NCBI GenBank assembly: GCA_025454525.1
Contig: JALOOG010000041.1
Coordinates: 1-53,978, forward strand
DNA length: 53,978 nucleotides
Direction of reading: 5' to 3'
Source of the DNA: Anaerolineae bacterium
GTDB taxonomy: Bacteria; Chloroflexota; Anaerolineae; Aggregatilineales; Phototrophicaceae
Every line of letters starts with the position of its first letter. Position 1 is the stretch's first letter. The position numbers and the translations under genes are program-made. Of this stretch, positions 10,080-18,483 are shown piece after piece. The notes beneath the pieces were generated by a model. It made no database searches. It saw only the letters and a list, made by a program, of their open reading frames with translations, and was not told the DNA's origin.

Positions 10080-12044
10080 TTAAGGATATGCAATCGGGTC
10101 AAGCAAGATCTGGTCGTTTTCTCCCACGCGCAAGATCGCACCTGTGCGCTCATCTATAGCACGTAAGGTGACTTCCCACACGACAGGCATCGATACAGGT
10201 GGCAAGGGTAACACGATCACATCACGAATTTGATCGCCTTCACGCCAACAAGTGGGCAGATAACCGCCCGCCTGCGCGTACCATCGGAACGGGTCAGCGA
10301 TAATTTCCCCGTCAATGGAATTTTCGGCGCGTGCGATCAACTCAAATTGATACGGGCGTTCGGTCGGTCGAATCCCACTCCAATGAAATTCAAAGGTGAT
10401 GGCTTGTGCGCTGGGATCGGCGATAAAACGATATTGATCTAAACGGATCGCGCCGCGCTCACTCGCTAAGGTGAGCGTGGCCGGTCGAAAGGCCAAGCTA
10501 TCGCCTAAAGTGCCAATGTCAGCACGCGGGCCGGTCGGTTGTGGGTTGAGATCTAACGGCACGACGCTTAACACGGTAGCCATGACCGCGACCATCACCG
10601 CTTGCATCACAATCAACGGCGCTTCACCTAAATGTTTTAACGAACGTGCTAAACTGATCACCAAAAACGGCGCGTAGAACGAGAGAATGCGGCCGTTTTC
10701 ACCCTGCACAATGCCGATCACATTTACGATCAAAATCGTGACCCACAGGGCGATCGTCAACACATCGATCGCCGTCTCACCACGCCGCCAAAGCGCGATC
10801 GCTAAACTCCAGAGCGACAATGCGATCAACGGAAAGCCCATAAAGAGGAACAGATCATACGGATGTAAGATCAACCATGCAGCGTAATCGCGTTGTACCA
10901 GATCACGATGACTCGCGAGGCTCACTTGCCAAAGATCAAACGGGGTGAGTCCGGTATAGAGTAGAAAAGCGATCCAAATACTCAATAAGCCGATCGCGAA
11001 CCAAATTCCCGCGATCACGGTGCTGATAAACGGGTGGGTGCGACGGGTATACCAATCGCCCAAGGTGAACACCCCGAACAAAAATAACACGGGTAACACG
11101 GCGAAATTGAGGAAAGTTGTGATCGACATAACGGCCCCGGCCGCTAGGATCGCCGGAATCTGATCGCGTCGCAATCCATAGACCAAGAGTGCGAAAGCCA
11201 ACGCACATAAGGCGGGGTACACCGTGTTCCAAGTGGGCGCAAATAACGCGATTGTCGGGATCAATGCCCACCAGAGCGTCACACGCCGGGCTTGATGTGG
11301 ATCGTCGGTGAGCAGTCGAGTCGCCCAAAACACAGGAAACAGTCCCAAGGCGGCCAAGAAGGGCATGAATAATCCGAGGCCGGCACTGAGGATCTCCGCG
11401 TCGGTATAGCGCATCACTTGGATATCACTGCATTGATAAGCGCGCCATTGATCGCTAAGTGGGGCGCGGATTCCAGTGAACAGGGGGTGATCGAACACGT
11501 TGGCGGCCCAATAGTGGAATAAGGCTTGCCCGGGTGGACTGGTGGTAAAGTGGATCAGGTTCGCAGCTTCGGCCTCTTGCATGATCATCGGCCAACGTCT
11601 TAAGGCGGCCGATGCGCCTTCATCAGCGATGATCCGCGTGGCGATCGCGCTTCCACCGGTTTGAACCGGGGATACCGTGCGTGTAAACAGCAAAAAACCC
11701 GGATCGCCACGGACTCCGACCACGGCAAACGTAATCACACACGATCCGATCAACGCCCATAAGAGCGTCTGTTTGGTGTGTCGTCGGACGATCCACGCGC
11801 CGATCAAATACACGATCAAGGCGATGATCAACAGGATCACGCCATTGGGGGAATCGGGAAGCGCATAGAGCCAATCCCAACCTGCCCCCCCCCGTAAACC
11901 GGGGTAAAGATCGAGACTGAAGATGATTAAAAAGATCAGGGTCGCCCCTGCAAGTAAAAAAGTCACAGTGTCATTTGCCTTTCGAGTCGCGGCTAAATGA
12001 TAACCTTGTTTGCTCGCTTTGGGAGTCTGAATTTTAAATGGCAT
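10080..12044 (-). CDS. Polytopic membrane protein, probable lipid-linked-sugar glycosyltransferase
   Basis: About 654 aa from the ATG at 12044; an upstream in-frame TTG at 12053 is possible. Residues about 25-490 contain roughly a dozen TM segments, with a long extracytoplasmic loop after TM3-4 (TTSPPGQALFHYW), an arrangement like GT39/GT-C glycosyltransferases. The C-terminal ~130 residues form a soluble beta-rich domain (FEFHWSGIRPTERPYQFEL). That layout resembles the C-terminus of the GT-C protein at 47022-48809. The glycosyltransferase call rests on topology, not on a clear catalytic motif. No obvious ribosome binding site is seen. Confidence 0.6.
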   Translation of the reverse strand: MPFKIQTPKASKQGYHLAATRKANDTVTFLLAGATLIFLIIFSLDLYPGLRGGAGWDWLYALPDSPNGVILLIIALIVYLIGAWIVRRHTKQTLLWALIGSCVITFAVVGVRGDPGFLLFTRTVSPVQTGGSAIATRIIADEGASAALRRWPMIMQEAEAANLIHFTTSPPGQALFHYWAANVFDHPLFTGIRAPLSDQWRAYQCSDIQVMRYTDAEILSAGLGLFMPFLAALGLFPVFWATRLLTDDPHQARRVTLWWALIPTIALFAPTWNTVYPALCALAFALLVYGLRRDQIPAILAAGAVMSITTFLNFAVLPVLFLFGVFTLGDWYTRRTHPFISTVIAGIWFAIGLLSIWIAFLLYTGLTPFDLWQVSLASHRDLVQRDYAAWLILHPYDLFLFMGFPLIALSLWSLAIALWRRGETAIDVLTIALWVTILIVNVIGIVQGENGRILSFYAPFLVISLARSLKHLGEAPLIVMQAVMVAVMATVLSVVPLDLNPQPTGPRADIGTLGDSLAFRPATLTLASERGAIRLDQYRFIADPSAQAITFEFHWSGIRPTERPYQFELIARAENSIDGEIIADPFRWYAQAGGYLPTCWREGDQIRDVIVLPLPPVSMPVVWEVTLRAIDERTGAILRVGENDQILLDPIAYP

Positions 12045-12063
12045 CAATAGCAAACGGATCAGA

Positions 12064-12181
12064 GGTAGGTATAGAAAAGTTTCTTGTGTACAACCTCACC
12101 CTAGTCCTCCATACATGGGTAGGGAACTCGCTTGCGTAAGATGGGTTGCTCCGTCTCCATGGATGGGATATCCGAGGTTAT
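12064..12181 (+). repeat. Dispersed intergenic repeat, copy 2
   Basis: Shares GGTATAGAAAAGTTTCTTGT, a CATACATGGG core, GTAAGATGGGTTGCTCCGTC, TCCATGGATGGGATA and a terminal GAGGTTA with copies 1 and 3. It begins about 20 bp upstream of the divergent minus-strand ATG and ends 159 bp upstream of the ABC binding-protein start. Confidence 0.75.
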
Positions 12182-12270
12182 TAGGGAGCGCTGCATCTGG
12201 CGGATACGATCATTCAAATTGATGCACAAAGTCAATACAATGCGATCAAGGTGCAGATCTTTCGTAAGAA

Positions 12271-12279
12271 TGTTACAAT
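12271..12279 (+). promoter_or_regulatory. Extended -10 promoter of the ABC binding-protein gene
   Basis: TGTTACAAT fits the extended -10 form TGnTATAAT with one mismatch. It lies 61 nt upstream of the ATG. No good -35 is seen, as often in extended -10 promoters. The 296 bp between the divergent genes otherwise hold only repeat copy 2. Confidence 0.5.
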
Positions 12280-12340
12280 GTTTTCCCTCTAAAGTTTTGG
12301 CACTAACAATTTTGACCAAAAAAAATTTCACGGAGGCCCC

Positions 12341-13888
12341 ATGTTCCAATCAATCGCAAGTCGTGTCCCTCGCTTGATCGCCTTGGTGTTGATCGCAATG
12401 ATGACCCTGATCCCGTTGCAAGCGCAAGAATCGACTGGGGGGACGTTGCTGGTCGGCATGAACGCACCCGTCAATCTTGATCCCGCCAGTGGTTCAAATG
12501 ACCCAGAAGTGCTGTTTAATAACACGCTTTACGACACCTTATTGGACGTGCTGCCCGACGGCACGATCGTCGAAAATCTCGCAACCGCCTATACCATTAG
12601 CGAAGACGGACTCACCTATACCCTCACTTTGGCAGAAGGGGTGATGTTCCATGACGGCGCGGCGTTTAGCTCCGCGGATGTGCTGTTTACGTTTAATCGT
12701 TTGCAAGAACTCGAATCGGCGGCCTTAGGGTTGTTAAGCGGTGGAAATTTTGAAATTGCTGCACCCGACGCGCAAACAGTGGTGTTCACACTCACGGAAC
12801 CGAATGCCGATTTTCTGTATGGCTTGGCCGGACGTTTGACCTCGATCCTCAAAGACGGCACGACGGAACCGAATGTCGTGGTTGAAGGTGATACCCCCTA
12901 TCAGAACTTCAACGGCACAGGTGCATTTCGCTTGACCGATTACCGGGCCGGAGAGCGCGCTGTGTTTATCGCCAACGCCGATTACTTCCGCGAAGGTGAG
13001 CCGAAACTGGCCGGACTCGAATTTGTGTTTATTGAGGACGCACAAGCGCAAGTCGATGCGTTGATTACAGGCGAAGTCCATTTCATCTTCAAGTTGCCGA
13101 TCAACCAAGCGATCCAATTAGAGGCCCAAGACGGGATCACCCTGCTAGAACGCGCCACGAATCAACATGGCGTGATTCGAATCCGTTCAGATGAAGGTTT
13201 TATCGGGGCTGATCCACGCATCCGGCAAGCGTTCAAATTGGCAACCGATCGCGAAGAACTCAATTTGATCCTGCAAGAAGGACGGGCGGTGATCGGCAAT
13301 AATGACCCGATCGGCCCAGCTTTTGGCCTGTACTATGATGCGACGATCACCACGACCGATTATGACCCCGCGCAAGCGTGTGCCTTGATCCTTGAGGCCA
13401 CCGGACAAGAACGCATTAGCCTTGATTTTTACGTGGTGGATGCGTTGGGGTATCCGGATATGGCCACGGTGTTACGTCAACAATGGGCCGAAGGCTGTAT
13501 TGATGTGAACATCTTGGTGCGGCCGGAAAACGTCTACTATGGCAATAACGAATGGATGGAAGTCGAATTGGGCTTGACCGGATGGGGCGATCGCCCGATC
13601 CCACAACAATACTTGATCGAAGCCTACATCACGGGCGGGATCTACAACGAGTCGCATTGGTCAAACGAGGCTTTAGACGCATTGGTCGCTGAAGCAGGTC
13701 GTACCACTGATCCGACCGCCCGTGCGGAATTATACCGACAGATCGCGCAAATTTTCGCCACCGATGGCCCGATCATCGTGCCGTATTTCGCGCCGATTTT
13801 TGGGGCGGTTCGTAACGAGGTGCAAGGCCTAGAGATGGCCCCGTTCCCCGGCAATACCGATTTCCGTAACGTCATGTTGGGCAACTAG
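12341..13888 (+). CDS. ABC transporter substrate-binding protein, family 5 (peptide/opine type)
   Basis: A 515-aa protein with a signal peptide ending at PLQAQES, followed by the SBP_bac_5 architecture: SGGTLLVGM-like N-terminus, NLDPASGSNDPEVLFNNTLY, YTLTLAEGVMFHDG, GTGAFRLTDYRAGE, and a C-terminal GGIYNESHWSNEALDAL segment. Family 5 proteins bind oligopeptides, dipeptides, nickel or opines outside the membrane. GGAGG lies 4 nt from the ATG, rather close. The following gene is a DppC-type permease, separated by a 46-bp gap that contains a perfect 32-bp palindrome. No lipobox Cys is seen, so anchoring is unclear. Confidence 0.92.
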   Translation: MFQSIASRVPRLIALVLIAMMTLIPLQAQESTGGTLLVGMNAPVNLDPASGSNDPEVLFNNTLYDTLLDVLPDGTIVENLATAYTISEDGLTYTLTLAEGVMFHDGAAFSSADVLFTFNRLQELESAALGLLSGGNFEIAAPDAQTVVFTLTEPNADFLYGLAGRLTSILKDGTTEPNVVVEGDTPYQNFNGTGAFRLTDYRAGERAVFIANADYFREGEPKLAGLEFVFIEDAQAQVDALITGEVHFIFKLPINQAIQLEAQDGITLLERATNQHGVIRIRSDEGFIGADPRIRQAFKLATDREELNLILQEGRAVIGNNDPIGPAFGLYYDATITTTDYDPAQACALILEATGQERISLDFYVVDALGYPDMATVLRQQWAEGCIDVNILVRPENVYYGNNEWMEVELGLTGWGDRPIPQQYLIEAYITGGIYNESHWSNEALDALVAEAGRTTDPTARAELYRQIAQIFATDGPIIVPYFAPIFGAVRNEVQGLEMAPFPGNTDFRNVMLGN

Positions 13889-13900
13889 ACAGGGTAAAAC

Positions 13901-13932
13901 GATCTGCGTGGGGCCATGGCCCCACGCAGATC
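13901..13932. repeat. 32-bp perfect palindrome between binding protein and permease
   Basis: The half-site GATCTGCGTGGGGCCA is followed immediately by its exact reverse complement, with no spacer. In RNA it would form a very stable GC-rich hairpin between the two ABC genes. There is no T-run, so it is not a canonical Rho-independent terminator. It could stabilise the upstream message, attenuate read-through, or be a protein-binding site. Confidence 0.95.
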
Positions 13933-13934
13933 TC

Positions 13935-14804
13935 ATGAGGATGATAGTCAAACAAACTTTTGAGGTGTTACGACAATTGAGCGCCCGTCCGCTCTCGCTG
14001 ATCGGGATGCTGATTGTCCTGTTGTTCTTATTGATCGCGTTGCTGGGGCCCACCCTTGCGCCTTATCCGTATGATGAATTTGCACGCGATGCCGACGGCA
14101 TGGTGCAGCGGCGCGTCCCACCGTCTTTAGCGTTTCTCTTCGGCACCGATCAATTCGGCCGCGATGTTTTTAGTCGCGTCTTGTGGGGAGCGCGTGAGAT
14201 CATCGTGATTCCCGGCATTGCGACCACGATTGCAGTGATCTTAGGGACAAGTTTAGGGCTATTGATCGGCTATTTCGGCGGTTGGATCGATGAGTTGATC
14301 TCACGCGGCTTTGATAGTCTGTTAGCGATTCCGGCCTTGGTGTTAGCGTTGGTGGTATTGACCACGATCGGATCATCGGGTATCAGTGTGATCTTGGTGA
14401 TCGTGATCTTGTATACGCCGATCGTCACCCGCGTGATCCGGAGTGCAACGCTTAGCTTACGCACGGTTGGCTACGTTGAGGCGGCAAAGTTACGCGGTGA
14501 ATCGACAGCCTTTATCTTGTTTCGGGAGATCTTGCCGGGGGTCTTGCCCGCCTTGGTGGTAGAGGCGGCCTTACGCTTTTCGTATGCGATCTTCTTGACG
14601 GCCTCGTTAGGGTTTTTGGGACTCGGTGTGCAACCGCCTTCACCGGATTGGGGCTATATGGTCAATGAAGCCCGTGAGACCTTTTCACGCACGCCGTGGG
14701 CTTTGTGGTTTCCAGCGGGGGCGATCGCGTTGTTGGTGATCGGCGTGAATCTGTTGGCTGACGGGCTTCGGCGCATTTTCCGCTATGAAGGTTCGTTGAT
14801 TTAG
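13935..14804 (+). CDS. ABC transporter permease, DppC/OppC type
   Basis: About 289 aa from the ATG at 13935; a GTG at 13908 would lie inside the palindrome and add nine residues of palindrome-derived sequence. The N-terminal TM with a following LAPYPYDEF segment is the OppC_N pattern. The FGTDQFGRDVFSRVLWGAR segment and the EAAKLRGES EAA loop, which contacts the ATPase, are classic DppC/OppC motifs. Five or six TM segments are present. The partner DppB permease and both ATPases are absent nearby, so they must be encoded elsewhere if the transporter works. Confidence 0.92.
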   Translation: MRMIVKQTFEVLRQLSARPLSLIGMLIVLLFLLIALLGPTLAPYPYDEFARDADGMVQRRVPPSLAFLFGTDQFGRDVFSRVLWGAREIIVIPGIATTIAVILGTSLGLLIGYFGGWIDELISRGFDSLLAIPALVLALVVLTTIGSSGISVILVIVILYTPIVTRVIRSATLSLRTVGYVEAAKLRGESTAFILFREILPGVLPALVVEAALRFSYAIFLTASLGFLGLGVQPPSPDWGYMVNEARETFSRTPWALWFPAGAIALLVIGVNLLADGLRRIFRYEGSLI

Positions 14805-14840
14805 ACCGATCGCGGTGGATTCAGATTGCACGGATCGGTC
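14804..14840 (+). terminator. Possible hairpin after the ABC permease gene
   Basis: GACCGATC and GATCGGTC form an 8-bp stem with a 21-nt loop, starting at the stop codon. Only a short AT-rich stretch follows, so terminator function is uncertain. Confidence 0.35.
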
Positions 14841-14864
14841 ATTTCCGATTACATTGTCCCTACT

Positions 14865-14892
14865 TTGCCACGCGGTCAGTTACGCATATAAT
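14865..14892 (+). promoter_or_regulatory. Sigma-A-type promoter of the Ser/Thr kinase gene
   Basis: TTGCCA at 14865-14870, a 16-bp spacer and a perfect TATAAT at 14887-14892. Transcription would start near 14899, about 25 nt before the TTG start codon. Confidence 0.65.
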
Positions 14893-14924
14893 CAGACCAA
14901 AACATCGATCAAAGGGGCGCGGCC

Positions 14925-17474
14925 TTGGGTGTACAAAATTTATCGGGACGGGTGCTGGGACAATACGAATTGCGCGAATTATTGGGCGCAGGCGGCATGG
15001 GCGCGGTGTATTTGGCTTATCAACGCACCTTAGAGCGTCAAGTCGCAGTCAAGATCCTCAATGTCACACTGATCACCGATCCCGATTACGTCGCCCGCTT
15101 TTATCGAGAGGCCAAAACCTCCGCCGCCTTAGAACATCCCCATATCGTGCCGATCTACGATTACGCCACCCAAGACGGGATTAGTTACGTCGTGATGCGC
15201 CTCTTAACGGGCGGATCATTGGCCGAACGTCTGGCTTATAGCTTGAGTCATCAGCGTCCGCTGCCCGGTTTGACCGAGACGGCGGTGATCGTGCGGCAAT
15301 TAGCCAACGCCTTAGATTATGCCCATTCGCGCGGGGTGGTACATCGCGATGTGAAAACCAATAACGTCATGTTTGACGAACAAGGCACCTCGTTTCTGGT
15401 GGATTTTGGCATTGCGAAATTGATGCACGCCACCAGTGCCTTGACCGGAACGGGCATGACCGTCGGTACACCGTCCTACATGGCCCCGGAACAATGGCGC
15501 GGTGACGATGTGCAACCGTCCGCCGATCAATACTCGTTAGCGGTGCTGACCTATCACACCCTCACCGGGCGGATGCCATTTGAGGCCGAAACTCCTTACG
15601 CACTGATGCACAAACATCTGAATGAAGAGCCAACTCCGCTGACCGTCTTTCGCGCCGATCTGCCGGATGCCGTGCGCGGTGTCTTAAATCGCGCCCTCTC
15701 TAAAGACCCTAACCAACGCTATCCGACCGTAACCGCTTTTGCCGAAGCGTTTCAACAGGCGGCGCAAGGCAGTACCGAAGGGAGCGCCGCCTCACACTTT
15801 TTTGTCACGCCCCTTCCGAAGCGCAACTTGTTACCGGATTTACCGACAGTCAGCGATCAAGTGATCACCCCCGATCGTCCGGTAACGCCTTCACCACGAC
15901 AAGAGACCGAAATTGTCAAAGATCCCGCCGCACGCAACCGATTATCGCTGGGGTGGTTGTTGATCGGTGTGATCTTGGCGCTGTTGATCGGACTCGCCGG
16001 GTTATGGGTGTTTGATCCGTTAAATCTGATTCGCGAGAGTGGCACTTTGGTGGGATTACCACCCACCAACACGTTAGACAGCCGTTCCGCCGCGCAACGC
16101 ACCCGTGAGGCGATCTTCACTCAAACCGCGACTCAATGGACGATCACGCCGACTCCAGACGTTGATGCGACCCTCAACGCGGAGTTGACGGCCTTGTTTG
16201 CCTTAGATCTCACACAAACAGCCACACAATGGACATCGACTCCTACCGCCAGCCTAACGATCAGCCCGACTCCCACCGCGATTCCGTCAGAGACGGCGAC
16301 GTTAGATGTACGCAACGCCGCGCAAGCGACCCGCGCCGCTTTCTTGACGCTCACCGCCACTTTATGGACGGCCACACCGTCACCTGATGTCACCCGCATG
16401 ATCGGCGCGGAATTAACCGCGCTCTTTGAGCAGGATCTCACCATGACGGCCACACTCTGGACTCCGACTGCTACCCATACCGCTACCCCGACCGATCGCC
16501 CGACTCGTACCTCCACTTTTACCCGTACACCGACTTCCACGATCACCCCTAGCGCGACTCCTGAACCGTTGGCACAATGCCCGAACACCCGTCCGAATCG
16601 TTTGTATCCGGGGGGACAAGGCTTTGTGTTATCAGATGATACCCGTAGCGTTAACGTGCGTGCCGGGGCTGGGTTGGATAACCCGATCTTGGATCGCATC
16701 CCGATCAATACGCAATTTGTGGTGTTAGAAGGGCCGGAATGTAACGGGGATTTTGCGTGGTATCAGATCGAATACATGGGCGATCGTCAAGGATGGATCG
16801 CCGAAAGCGACAGCGAGATCTATTTTATTGCACCCTATCTCTTACACCCCGGAACCGGTGATACGCTGTTGACCACTTGCGCGATGTTACGCGGAGATGA
16901 TTTTGAGCTTGGCACTCAAAACGATTGGTTTTTCAATAGCACCGATACCTATGAGATCGCGGTGCGCGATGGCGCATATCTCATGCAGATCTATCCAAGG
17001 GCGGAGGGAAGTTCATTAGATCCGCAAGGGGAAGGGAATCCGGTGTTATGGGGCAGCTTACGCGAATTTGAATTTGAAAACGGGAGTGTAGAGGCGATCT
17101 TAAGCGCAGATCCGTTTAATGTGCGTTCAGGTACGATCACCGGACTATGGTTACGCTTCCAAGGGGATAATTACTACTTGGCCTTTATGTTACGCGGGGA
17201 TGGGCGCTATCGCATCGCACGTTATAGCGTCGAACAAGGGTATGAGGATCTGGTCGGATGGACGCGCAGTGCGGCAATCAATACGGGAGACGGTGCGTTT
17301 AACACCTTACGCATCGATCTTGATGGGCATCGCGCCGATGTCTTTGTGAATGGGGTCTACCTTGCCAGTCCGATCGATGATACTTGGGAGCGGGGACGCT
17401 TGGCCTTTTGGGGCGCTTCACGTCAAACCCCGGCCACATTTAGTTTAGATTATCTCCGTGTCTGTCGCTTATAA
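14925..17474 (+). CDS. Transmembrane Ser/Thr protein kinase with repeat and SH3b ectodomain
   Basis: 849 aa from a TTG start supported by AAAGGGG upstream. Residues about 14-275 are a Hanks-type kinase: GAGGMGAVY P-loop, K43 in VAVKIL, catalytic VHRDVKTNN (D142), DFG in VDFGIAK, and YMAPEQ. A juxtamembrane linker leads to one TM at about 340-363. Outside are two copies of a Thr/Ala-rich repeat (about 385-540, marked by TATQWT/TATLWT and AELTALF), an SH3b-like domain (about 551-636, VNVRAGAGLDNPILD), and a C-terminal concanavalin-like domain (about 640-849, FNTLRIDLDGHRADVFVNG). PASTA repeats are absent. Sensing of wall or glycan ligands is inferred. DUF5317 follows after 11 bp. Confidence 0.92.
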   Translation: MGVQNLSGRVLGQYELRELLGAGGMGAVYLAYQRTLERQVAVKILNVTLITDPDYVARFYREAKTSAALEHPHIVPIYDYATQDGISYVVMRLLTGGSLAERLAYSLSHQRPLPGLTETAVIVRQLANALDYAHSRGVVHRDVKTNNVMFDEQGTSFLVDFGIAKLMHATSALTGTGMTVGTPSYMAPEQWRGDDVQPSADQYSLAVLTYHTLTGRMPFEAETPYALMHKHLNEEPTPLTVFRADLPDAVRGVLNRALSKDPNQRYPTVTAFAEAFQQAAQGSTEGSAASHFFVTPLPKRNLLPDLPTVSDQVITPDRPVTPSPRQETEIVKDPAARNRLSLGWLLIGVILALLIGLAGLWVFDPLNLIRESGTLVGLPPTNTLDSRSAAQRTREAIFTQTATQWTITPTPDVDATLNAELTALFALDLTQTATQWTSTPTASLTISPTPTAIPSETATLDVRNAAQATRAAFLTLTATLWTATPSPDVTRMIGAELTALFEQDLTMTATLWTPTATHTATPTDRPTRTSTFTRTPTSTITPSATPEPLAQCPNTRPNRLYPGGQGFVLSDDTRSVNVRAGAGLDNPILDRIPINTQFVVLEGPECNGDFAWYQIEYMGDRQGWIAESDSEIYFIAPYLLHPGTGDTLLTTCAMLRGDDFELGTQNDWFFNSTDTYEIAVRDGAYLMQIYPRAEGSSLDPQGEGNPVLWGSLREFEFENGSVEAILSADPFNVRSGTITGLWLRFQGDNYYLAFMLRGDGRYRIARYSVEQGYEDLVGWTRSAAINTGDGAFNTLRIDLDGHRADVFVNGVYLASPIDDTWERGRLAFWGASRQTPATFSLDYLRVCRL

Positions 17475-17485
17475 CGGGATCTGAG

Positions 17486-18091
17486 ATGACGCTGTTTATC
17501 TTGTTTTTGATAATTGGCTTGGTGATCGGACTGCTCACCCGCGGCGATCTGCTCAAGTTAGGTGAATTGAAATTCAAACAACCCGGCCTCTTGATCCTAG
17601 CGTTGCTGATTCGTTTGCCGTTGCAGTTTTCACCGGAATTTAGTCAAGCGGTGGGTGGGGCGGTGGGCGGACTGTTACAAGTGATCGCGTTTAGCGCCGC
17701 GATCGCGTTTGCAATTGCTAATCGCGATCAACGGGGTATGTTCTTGATCGCGTTAGGTGCGTTGTTCAATATTTTGCCGATCGCCACCAATGGCGGTTAT
17801 ATGCCCGGGGATCGGGCGATGTACGCACAATTGTTGATCGCGGATGGTCAACTGGAGCGCGCTGAATGGGTCGATAGCGCCGATATTTTGCTTCATACTC
17901 GTCGGATCACCCCAGAAACGCATTTTTGGTTTTTATCTGATGTGATCCCCGTGCCGCGTTTGATCTTCACCCGTCCCTACATGATTAGCCCCGGAGATGT
18001 GTGTATGGCTTTGGGGATCATGGTTCTGGTGATCGCGACCATGCACCGCCGACCTACGTTAAGGCTCAGTTTAGAGGATATTAAGGCTTAA
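17486..18091 (+). CDS. DUF5317 family membrane protein
   Basis: A 201-aa hydrophobic protein with about five TM segments. It matches my recollection of DUF5317: N-terminal GLLTRGDLLKLGEL, a central ATNGGYMPGDRAMY segment, then FLSDVIPVPR and a final YMISPGDVCMALGI helix. No function is known for the family. It lies 11 bp after the kinase stop, so the two are probably co-transcribed. Confidence 0.8.
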   Translation: MTLFILFLIIGLVIGLLTRGDLLKLGELKFKQPGLLILALLIRLPLQFSPEFSQAVGGAVGGLLQVIAFSAAIAFAIANRDQRGMFLIALGALFNILPIATNGGYMPGDRAMYAQLLIADGQLERAEWVDSADILLHTRRITPETHFWFLSDVIPVPRLIFTRPYMISPGDVCMALGIMVLVIATMHRRPTLRLSLEDIKA

Positions 18092-18170
18092 GACAGCGAA
18101 ATTTATACACATTTTGCCTTTTGAGGTTGATTGTGAAAAAAAACCTTAATTCTTAAACGTTTCACCTCGC

Positions 18171-18198
18171 TTGACTTTGGTTTGAATTGAGTTAGAAT
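18171..18198 (+). promoter_or_regulatory. Promoter of the 29-aa peptide gene
   Basis: TTGACT at 18171-18176, a 16-bp spacer and TAGAAT at 18193-18198. One of the clearest promoters in the window. Transcription would start near 18205, about 50 nt before the ATG. Confidence 0.7.
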
Positions 18199-18256
18199 AG
18201 GGTTTAGATAAAGCAATCACGTTTACACAATCACAATGAATTAAGGAGTACACATC

Positions 18257-18346
18257 ATGAAATCACGTTTGATTAACGTTGTTCTCGGATTAGCCGCTTT
18301 AGTCGCGATTATGGTTGCGATGGGCGCTCCTTCGATGAATTGGTAA
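18257..18346 (+). CDS. Small hydrophobic peptide (29 aa), unrecognised
   Basis: ATG at 18257 to TAA at 18344-18346, with an ideal AAGGAG 8 nt upstream (18243-18248). The peptide begins MKSRLINVVLG, has a single hydrophobic helix (LAALVAIMVAM) and ends GAPSMNW. It has its own promoter and is followed at 18 nt by a Rho-independent terminator, giving a ~200-nt transcript. The next gene is on the opposite strand, so it is not a leader peptide for a downstream gene. It could be a small membrane protein, a secreted peptide with a short tail, or an RNA that happens to carry a translated ORF. I recognise no family. Confidence 0.65.
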   Translation: MKSRLINVVLGLAALVAIMVAMGAPSMNW

Positions 18347-18363
18347 TTTCACACGCTTCTGCT

Positions 18364-18402
18364 CCCCATGAAACCGCTGTTTATGGGGGCGTTGCTTTTT
18401 TT
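18364..18402 (+). terminator. Rho-independent terminator of the small-peptide unit
   Basis: CCCCAT and AAAC pair with GTTT and ATGGGG around a short loop (18364-18388). A T7 run at 18396-18402 follows. Confidence 0.8.
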
Positions 18403-18420
18403 ACTTAAATCAACTTTTTT

Positions 18421-18478
18421 AGCTTTTCAAAAAAATAGCCTGTCCATCCTCGTTTTAGAAGATGGGCAGTTTTTTTTA
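18421..18478. terminator. Bidirectional terminator between the small peptide and GT2 genes
   Basis: CTGTCCATC and GATGGGCAG form a 9-bp stem with one G-U pair. A T8 run follows on the plus strand and an A-run precedes it, which acts as a T-run for the minus strand. It lies just after the stop of the minus-strand GT2 gene. Confidence 0.75.
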
Positions 18479-18483
18479 TGCCT

